DNA from: Fistulifera solaris
Taxonomy: Eukaryota > Bacillariophyta > Bacillariophyceae > Naviculales > Stauroneidaceae
DNA length: 64,000 bases
Assembly (NCBI GenBank): GCA_030295235.1
Contig: AP026162.1
Coordinates: 2,662,885 to 2,726,884, forward strand
Direction: 5' to 3'
Of the stretch, positions 57,101-64,000 are shown piece after piece; position 1 is the first letter of the stretch; each line of letters opens with the position of its first letter. Below the pieces are notes generated by a model. That model saw only the letters and a list, made by a program, of their open reading frames with translations. It was not told the origin of the DNA and did not search any database. The position numbers and the translations under genes were made by a program.

Positions 57101-58060
57101 GACGTTGGGAGCCGGATTAAAGATATCCTCTTCAATCACCGAAAAGTAAGCCTCACCACCCAGAGTCAGACCAGGGAATGTCGATCCAAGAGTCATGTTT
57201 CCGGCAATCGAATAACTCGCAGAACGCTCCAAATAAAAGTCAGAATCACCGAGTCGCGTCCCGAGCGCCGTCGTACAAGTTCCGGTGGTATTATCACAAT
57301 TCGCCAACTCGAACGTCGCATCAACAACAGCGGTTGCCGTGGAGAGAAGCTCTAGCACACCCACTCCCACAGTTATGTCCACATCACCATTGGCGGAGAT
57401 TGTTGCGACGATCGGATCGACCGTAATATCTGCAGAGGCCGCATCGGGCGCGAACACGATATCCAGCTGCGCCTTGAAGAGAAGGGTGGCTTGAAAGTCC
57501 AGCGAAACATCCATATCGATCTCGAAGATATCCGGAATGCTGTCAAACAAGCCATCGCCACTCAAGGTCGAAGTCCGGGTCAGATTGAAGAGCACGCAAA
57601 AGTTCAACTGCATCGACTCTTCGCCTTCTTGGTAAACAGCTTCAATGTTTTCCGTGCAGCCGTCACCAACGAGAAGGTCCGAAGTAAGATCCAGACTTTG
57701 CAAATAGTTCGTCAGTTCTGCGGCTATCTCTCCACGATTCAGCTCGACATCCACATTGTTGTTTTCATCAATCGTAAACTCAACAAAATCGGAAAAATCA
57801 AGTAAAGTTGCAATCGACTTGGCCGCATCTCCTCCGATCATTTCGTTGATCGATTCGCCGACAAAAGGAATCTCGGCGTTGAGGATATCTTGCGCGGAAA
57901 GAGGACCCGTAATGGCCGTCAACTCGTCAAAAACTTCCGCTAAATCGGAAACATGGAACGTAAACGCAGTGGGCGCCGCCGTAGGGGCTCCGAAAACATT
58001 GGGCAAGCCCGACGATGCTAGCAAAAGCCAAAGAACGCCTACCGAGAGACGAAACAACAT
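42163..58060 (-). CDS. giant secreted RTX (hemolysin-type Ca2+-binding repeat) protein, 13 exons, ~4,980 aa
   Basis: Minus-strand exons: 55786-58060, 54991-55687, 52168-54909, 51760-52057, 49765-51678, 49086-49698, 45712-49002, 45342-45647, 45081-45278, 44720-44989, 44585-44648, 44484-44510, 42163-44401. All introns are GT-AG and 63-110 nt long. The ATG at 58060 opens a signal peptide (MLFRLSVGVLWLLLASSGLP). The first half is built of long beta-rich segments. The middle (about 47600-48900) has a Calx-beta-like architecture with YTIRLASKPSEDVIVTV and WNIEQMVRVIAKNDEEEEG. From about 50300 down come RTX-type repeats, densest in 43950-46200 (GGDGNDVLIGQRGGDQING, GNDLIDGGDGNDVLHG). Closest in style are giant bacterial surface adhesins; acquisition from bacteria with later intron gain is a hypothesis. 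Nine or ten homopolymer frame breaks interrupt it; each is repaired by one base. Confidence 0.85.
44484..44510 (-). other. 27-nt micro-exon of the RTX gene encoding one nonapeptide repeat
   Basis: The minus-strand exon lies between TTTTTCCAG and GTACGTGAC. It is phase 1 on both sides and contributes INGGTGEDG, a single RTX repeat, between GQRGDDG and EIYGELGADTLSG. Inclusion keeps the frame, as would skipping. Confidence 0.75.
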
Positions 58061-59410
58061 GATCTTGTTGCTACTTTGTTGTGTTAACCTTTTGTGTTTC
58101 ACTGAATGAAAGTGGTTTTTCAAATGTATTATTTATTGCAATGAATTGCTGTCCGTATCGATGACAACAACGAAATAAATAAATAATGCGGACGAGAAGA
58201 TTGGCGTTCTGTTGTTGGTATTTTGCGTTTGTAATGTTGCAAAGGTGCAACGTGCGCGATGGCGCGATGCGCGTTCTTCCGCCAACCTCGTCTACACAAA
58301 ATGGTATAGTCATAAGGCGATCTTTTGATTTTTGGCTATCGTTTATCGTTCAACCTGCTCTTGACACCACAAACTTATGGTGGGTTATTGAGTATGGATT
58401 AATGTATAGACGGTGTAGCGCTGTGCAGTGTTCCGGTCATTCATGGTAAAGTTTCGTAACTAGTAACTCGTAACAGCGGATGGCATTTCGCATTTCGGTT
58501 TTCGGTTCTCGGTATTGTTCAGTGTTCAGTGGTAGTACTGGTATTCGTGGACGGTGGACATCGCACAAAGCTCAAAGCTCCAAAGTTCCGAGTGCCTTGT
58601 TAAACAGAAAATTTCACTTTGTTGAAGGGCAATTAGACAAATTTTCATTTGGTATTCGGTTATAGTCGTGGATGTACAAAGAGAAAATCTAATGGGACTA
58701 AGATCTAAGATGGTATTAGTGAAAAGTGAAAAGTGAAGGTGTAAGAGAGCGACCAAAAACAGTTAGACACATTATTATGTAGTCTTTCAATCACGATCGA
58801 TTGATACCAAAAGTACTGTCGACTTCCGACTGGGGACTGGGCCGAATGACGAATGAATCTTTGTTACGATTTCTCTTTACTCATTCTCCTCCTTCAAACC
58901 AGCAACCATAAGCCCCATGTGAACCCCTTCTTCTTTGACATTGCCGTTTATAGAAGCAACACTTTCCTTTTAAAGTCATTTTTTGAAAGGTATTGTTATG
59001 GTTTGTGCAGCGGCAATCATGCAGCGAAAGACAGTTGAACCGGCAATGTACACTGTCTCTCCAGCGTCGTCAAGCGTGCCCGGTTTTGCATGAGAAGCAG
59101 CGATGGGTGCAAAGGGAGAAGGTTTCAGTCCTTTCGGCCGGTTGGCGGCGTCGAAAATGAAACGATGTAATGCTGTTATACAACGGAGAGTTTGATACAA
59201 TTTACACTCCGAACTAGCTACAGCGGTCGACGTCGAAGAGGAAGCCGACTGTCATTTACAGGATTTCTCGTAGATAACGGTTTCTTTGGAGCGTCGGAAG
59301 CTAAATCATTTCATTCATGGTTTTCTGTCTCTTCAAAATCAGCTCCGATGTGAAGCATGGCGCTAAATGCATGGTTGGCGTGTGAATCTCGGTTGCGGAA
59401 ATCTTGATTC
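58061..59410. other. intergenic, nothing recognised
   Basis: Upstream of the RTX gene; holds its promoter. Short ORFs lack family features, and no RNA gene or repeat is recognised. Confidence 0.45.
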
Positions 59411-59436
59411 GGGTTTGGGTTTGGGTTAGGGTTAGG
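59411..59436 (+). repeat. degenerate interstitial telomere-like repeat
   Basis: Two TTTGGG variants followed by TTAGGG repeats, in the same orientation as the terminal array. It lies just beyond the 3' end of the RusA-like gene and about 4.2 kb inside the terminal array. Confidence 0.7.
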
Positions 59437-60283
59437 AATTTGGAAATTGGGATACGGAACTTGGAACATGGAAAAGGAACTTAGAACTAGGTAAATAGGA
59501 AGCTGGAACCAGTAAACGAGGGAGTAAGGAAGATGGAAGTGAAGGAAATGATGAAAATAAGGGAAAATATAAAAGGTGACGGAAAATGCAAATCAAACTA
59601 TCTTTTTTTATTTTTGTGGTGCAACAGAGACAATTGCAGCTCTGCGTGGGTGCGTTCGGGTCCATTTCGCAGACTTTGATCAATGTTGTACCAAGATGAG
59701 CGGTGTCCTCTTTGTAGATTTGCTGGGTGTGATGGTAGAGCTTTGTTGTAGTGAGTTGGACCACCGAAGCATCATTACGGAAGGCGATTCCTTGTAGTGC
59801 ATCCAAAACAAGCTTGGCAGCAATTGTCAATGTCGGGGAGCATCGTGACAAACTTTGGGGCATTGCTTTTCAAAGGCCATGGTTCTCCCGCGGGCCTGAC
59901 CATGAAGTGGTGCTTAGGACGTGGAAAGTAGAACTTGGCGGTAATGGCATACGGGTTGCCATTACAGCGAAAGATACCAGCAGGGGCTTGCATCAATGCC
60001 TCCTGAAATGCCTCACGGAGCGAGTTCTGATTTGTTTTGCTGGGACTGAACATTTTCACCTTCCCCTGCGCTTTGTTTGTTGTTCGCGAAATTGCGGTAC
60101 TGCGGTCGTGGCTTCCGGCGATCTTGCAGGTGAAAGAAGCGTAGGTGATTGTTGAACTCAAACTTTGTTGCTGAATTTGGCGGAAAGTAGTACTCGCCGG
60201 GTGCGGTTCCTGGGTGCTTGGTGCTAGGTTTCCCATGCAAGCCTGATGCTTGGTTACCTTCCTTTGACATAGTTGATTGTTTG
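59432..60283 (-). CDS. RusA-like Holliday-junction resolvase homologue, frame break in the catalytic motif
   Basis: Probable ATG at 60270 (MSKEGNQASG), directly after a 65 nt GT-AG intron (60284-60348) that may join it to the upstream subtelomeric gene. The RusA fold is evident in NPYAITAKFYFPRPKHHF, then MLPDIDN on one frame and KLVLDALQGIAFRND, VVQLTTTKLYHHT on the next. The break lies at about 59816-59824, between DIDN and KLVLDAL. Across it the spacing gives the D-x-D-x3-K of RusA (E. coli D70, D72, K76) plus the later Asp. An earlier frame change near 60090 is also needed. RusA resolvases cut four-way DNA junctions and are mostly phage or prophage proteins; presence next to a telomere is unusual. 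The C-terminal end after YHHT is uncertain; the open frame stops at 59432. Confidence 0.72.
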
Positions 60284-60348
60284 CTACACAAGTAATAAGA
60301 GAAAGAGTAAGATAAAATGCATTGGATATTTATGTAAGAGCGGATTAC

Positions 60349-61770
60349 CTAAAAACATGCAGCGTTTGATGTAATACAAAGAAAATGCAAGACAGAGAGG
60401 GCCGATGCCATTGCTCGAAGCGTTGTTGTTGGGCAAGACCATCAACTCATTGTTGTCGTTCTTGATGGTAATGATCTGCAAGTCGTCCTTGTCACCTTTG
60501 GAGAAACCAACCAGGGCAAGATAGGACCTCGGCTGCATGTTAATTGTTGTCAACTGGACCCCGTTGAGACCAAAGTTGTCTGTTTTCTGCACTAGGAGGT
60601 TCTTTGCGGCAAACACTGGGAAGAAGCCTGCGTTCCGAGCAGCAGCAACAAGAGGACTCTGCATGTTGCGGATGAAAACGGTCACATACTCCTGCTTCAA
60701 ACTCAAGTAGAACACCTGCCCGTTAGGAAAGACTGGCCCATTTTCCGCCATCCAAGTCATTGCAAGCTTATGTTCCTGCAAATCCGCCTCAGGAATCGAC
60801 CACTCGGGAACAAATGCACCAATTTCAATACTCGAAAAGTTCCCTCCAGCAGCACGCTTGATACTGACATGGTCCTCCCAGAAAGACGGATTGCTGACTC
60901 TCTGACCGTTGTCGTTGTAGTAAAACTCGGTCCCATTCGCGACAGTTCAAGGTGGAAATCTTCTTGTCGATTAGCCATCAGAGGAATGAGCAAGATATTG
61001 GCTTTGTAATTTGTGGCAAAGCTGCGGGAGCTGGGACGAGTCTCATCCGCGAGGAGCAATGTTTCCAGCATCTGCGAGAGGCGATGAATTCCGATATTCG
61101 AAAGTGCCGTCCAGGAAGCAGGATGCAACAACGCCCGAGAAAAGGTCATTGATGGTAGTGCGAACAGATGCAACATCCATCCCAATGCCAGCAAGCTCGT
61201 GGAGAGCGCCATTTGCGTAAGCGTTGGAGAGCTGCTGGTTATGGGGGCGTCCCACACATTGACAACTCTGCGGCGTGGGCATTGGCCGGTTCCAAAGTGA
61301 CATTTTGAATCGCGAGATAGCACACTGACCAAGGAGCGGGCCTCACTACCATCGGCATTGGGTCCATAGTGGCTCGGACGGACGGCACAATGCAAGCGGA
61401 AGGGTTAGATCGCCGAACAAAATTGACGAAGCGAGGAGGCTTGGGCGGATCCTCTTCCACGGCAGCCTCTGCCACTGCTCCAGAAGCTGCAGGAGCACCG
61501 GCTTCAGCAACCACGGGTCAGGAACAGGAATGCCACCGGCACGAACCAATCTGTTTTCACGGGGAGGAGAAACAAGCACAGAACTGGGATCCTCCTGCTC
61601 CATGCGTCTCTGACAAGCATCACAGAAACCACGCCCGGATCATTTTCAACATGGACCCGTGATAAAAGGGTAGGTGACCTCAAAGCGGGAAGGCGGGGAC
61701 CAGAGGATGAACAGCGGGGAGGCTGAAGCTGCTTTCGCTGCTTCTTATGCGGATTGCGGAAGGGCAGCAT
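60349..61770 (-). CDS. subtelomeric gene of unknown function, several frame breaks
   Basis: The minus-strand ATG at 61770 (MLPFRNPHKKQRKQ) leads to a zinc-knuckle-like CDACQRRMEQEDP, a Pro/Ala-rich stretch (PAASGAVAEAAVEEDPPKPP), then GALHELAGIGMDVASVRTTI, ANILLIPLMANRQEDF, FYYNDNGQRVSNPSFWEDHV and FIRNMQSPLVAAARNAGFF. All three minus frames are needed. Comparison with the second copy at 62766-63604 shows single-base indels at several of the breaks. The last exon probably ends at 60349 before the intron 60284-60348; the codon phase would match the RusA frame if the T5 run before the donor were T6. So this and the RusA-like ORF could be one gene. Family not recognised. Confidence 0.6.
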
Positions 61771-61823
61771 GGTAGGAAGCTTGAAACAAAAGGGCGATTC
61801 TTACCTGAAAGATGATGAAAATG

Positions 61824-62717
61824 CAGCCCGGTGTGTGTGTTTTTTTATGCGACAGCGATGCACAACAAGAACTCAAAAGTTTCACGAAAGGCAAAGAACA
61901 TATAATAACCAGTGAAACAAATTGCTTCGCGCAATCCCGAAGAAAAGAAAAGATCCTCTATTTGTGAACCGGCATTTATGTTGAATTGGTATGTGTGCAA
62001 TAAATACAATTGGCGGTCGGGCAGCCATTGCAAATGTTCCAGTGTGCTCTTGCTCATTCTTTTTTTGTCAATTTTCCGTCGTCAAGCGGGAAGATAACCA
62101 AAGGGCAACAATGTTTGTTGACAGCAAAGACAACCAGTGAGAACTCCATCCCGTAAAAACAGCCCGCCAAAGTTTCACTGGTTAGGCAGGGGGCCAATGT
62201 ATCACTTCGCGGCCAGTAGAGTTGCCGCCCGCATTTGACAGTGAACAGAAAAGAACCATGAGCGCTCCAGATTCCAGCATCGGCATCCCGTCCCCCACCA
62301 GCATTCCAAGTATCCCGTGGAGGGTTGCTGTCATCCAACAATCAAAATTCCCAAGGAGAAGGCGCTCGACCAAGTAAGCATGGCGAGAGGATTCTCTTCT
62401 CTGGCGCTGGCTTCACTCTGGCGAGATCTCGCGGCCTGCCTCGGAGCTGGGCTCGTACCCTGGATGGCAAAGGGCGTCTTGTGAGCTTTCCTGTTTGGTG
62501 GATGAAAGGTTTGGAGAAGGTTTTCATCTGGGAGGACCCTGACAGCTCGTAAAAGGATTGATTTGCATTGTCCGCGATTGCATCGGCGTTGCTTGTTTCG
62601 TGAGTGCGTTGTTGCGCAACATTTTTGGGTGTGTGAGAGTGTCGTTAGGTGCAAACCAGTAGGAATTCCACGCTGCAAGCTTGCTGCCATAAGAGTACTT
62701 TGAGGTACACAGCCCCA
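61824..62717. other. subtelomeric spacer, no supported gene
   Basis: Minus-strand open stretches at 62054-62341 and 62331-62690 overlap in different frames and lack starts or motifs. They might be a decayed upstream exon of the subtelomeric gene, but cannot be joined with confidence. Confidence 0.4.
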
Positions 62718-62756
62718 GGGTTAGGGTTAGGGTTAGGGTTAGGGTTAGGGTTAGGT
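62718..62756 (+). repeat. interstitial telomere array (about six TTAGGG)
   Basis: Six uninterrupted TTAGGG units in the same orientation as the terminal array. They end in TTAGG, then a 10 bp filler (TCGGTGCATG) and the captured gene fragment. Confidence 0.95.
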
Positions 62757-62765
62757 CGGTGCATG

Positions 62766-63604
62766 CATCAGAGGAATGAACAAGATATTGGCTTTGTAAT
62801 TTGTGGCAAAGCTGCGGGGAGTTGGGACGAGTCTCATCACGAGGAGCAATGTTTCCAACATCTGCGAGAAGGCGATGAATTCCGATATTCCGAAAGTGCC
62901 GTCAGGAAGCAGGATGCAACAACGCCCGAGAAAAGGTCATTGATGGTAGTGCGAACAGATGCAACATCCATCCCAATGCCAGCAAGCTCGTGGAGAGCGC
63001 CATTTGCGTAAGCGTTGGAGAGCTGCTGGTTATGGGGGCGTCCCACACATTGACAACTCTCGCGGCGTGGGCATTGGCGGTTCCAAAGTGACATTTTGAA
63101 TCGCGAGATAGCACACTGACCAAGGAGCGGGCCTCACTACCATCGGCATTGGGTCCATAGTGGCTCGGGCCGGACGCACAATGCAAGCGGAAGGAGTTCG
63201 ATCGCGAACAAAATTGGCCAGCGAGGGAGGCTGGGGCGGATCCTCTTCCGGCAGCCTCTGCCACTGCTCCAGAAGCTGCAGGAGCACCGGCTTCAGCAAC
63301 CACGGGTCAGGAACAGGAATGCCACCGGCCGCGAACCAATCTGTTTTCACGGGGAGGAGAAACAAGCACAGAACTGGGATCCTCCTGCTCCATGCGTCTC
63401 TGACAAGCATCACAGAAACATGCGGATCATTTTCAACATGGACCCGTGATGAAAGGATAGGTGACCTCAAGCGGAAGGCGGGGACCAGAGGATGAGCGCG
63501 GGGAGGCTGAAGCTGCTCGCTGCTTCTTGTCTGATTGCGGAAGGGCAACATGGTAGGAAGCTTGAAACAAAGGACGATTCTTACCTGAAAAGATGATGAA
63601 AATG
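62766..63604 (-). pseudogene. second, partial copy of the subtelomeric gene, between telomere arrays
   Basis: Nearly identical to 60976-61823, covering the 5' part of that gene (MLPFRN start at 63551) through ANILLIPLM-type sequence. It is truncated on both sides exactly at TTAGGG arrays. Most differences from the first copy are single-base indels. It cannot encode the full protein or the RusA-like part. Confidence 0.88.
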
Positions 63605-64000
63605 GTTAGGGTTAGGGTTAGGGTTAGGGTTAGGGTTATGGGTTAGGGTTAGGGTTATGGGGTTAGGGTTAGGGTTAGGGTTAGGGTTAGGGTTAGGGTT
63701 AGGGGTTAGGGTTAGGGTTAGGGTTAGGGTTAGGGTTAGGGTTAGGGTTAGGGTTAGGGTTAGGGTTAGGGTTAGGGTTAGGGTTAGGGTTAGGGTTAGG
63801 GTTAGGGTTAGGGGTTGGGGTTAGGGTTAGGGTTAGGGTTGGGGTTAGGGTTAGGGTTAGGGTTAGGGTTAGGGTTAGGGTTAGGGTTAGGGTTAGGGTT
63901 AGGGTTAGGGTTAGGGTTAGGGTTAGGAGGGTTAGGGTTAGGGTTAGTTAGGGTTAGGGTTAGGGTTAGGGTTAGGGTTAGGGTTAGGGTTAGGGTTAGG
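63604..64000 (+). repeat. terminal telomere array, (TTAGGG)n
   Basis: About 65 units of TTAGGG with the G-rich strand pointing to the window end, so this is the right chromosome end. Variants (TTATGGG, TTAGGGG, TTGGGG, TTAGGAGGG and one shortened unit) are scattered, more in the proximal part. Confidence 0.97.

Noticed and set aside
62054-62690. Minus-strand ORFs upstream of the subtelomeric gene
   Set aside because: They overlap in different frames, lack motifs, and have no counterpart in the second copy.

Overview
The window looks like the right-hand end of a chromosome from a diatom, probably a raphid pennate. The evidence is: a terminal (TTAGGG)n array running to the last base; short GT-AG introns of about 63-110 nt; two degenerate Ty1/copia elements of the diatom (CoDi-like) kind; large secreted or surface proteins with Ser/Pro/Thr/Ala-rich linkers; a cluster of DUF285 (BspA-like) repeat genes; and one protein with a diatom-like plastid-targeting N-terminus. 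The genus cannot be fixed from sequence alone.

Layout. 1-783: 3' end of a Ser/Pro/Thr/Ala-rich surface protein. 1475-4419: three tandem paralogues of a small secreted protein with 11 conserved cysteines and one conserved intron, with a TIR-bounded MITE-like element between copies 2 and 3. 5439-12245: a decayed minus-strand copia element with both LTRs. 13236-18711: a second decayed copia element on the plus strand. 19201-19967: a 5'-truncated membrane-protein relic. 21141-22582: a CREG-like secretory protein with a C-terminal membrane anchor. 22731-36009: five DUF285 loci in both orientations, interrupted by a 1.9 kb, ~52 bp minisatellite (24953-26876) and a PHYHD1-type dioxygenase gene (33617-34678). 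36407-38957: a three-exon, four-domain fasciclin (FAS1) surface protein; a relic of its 3' end lies at 34681-35020. 39370-40005: a putative plastid membrane protein. 42163-58060: one giant 13-exon gene for a secreted RTX (calcium-binding nonapeptide) protein of about 4,980 residues. 59411-64000: subtelomere with a RusA-like resolvase homologue, a frameshifted unknown gene, a second partial copy of that gene trapped between two TTAGGG blocks, and the telomere.

Two points affect how the annotation should be read. First, at least a dozen frame breaks in otherwise well-conserved genes lie in homopolymer runs, and adding or removing a single base at each restores the expected family motif. This pattern is typical of uncorrected long-read consensus errors, so several apparent pseudogenes may be intact. 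Second, most genes here encode secreted or cell-surface proteins (RTX giant, FAS1, DUF285, Cys-rich trio, Pro/Ser-rich protein). This fits a fast-evolving subtelomeric surface-protein region, though no shared pathway is shown.
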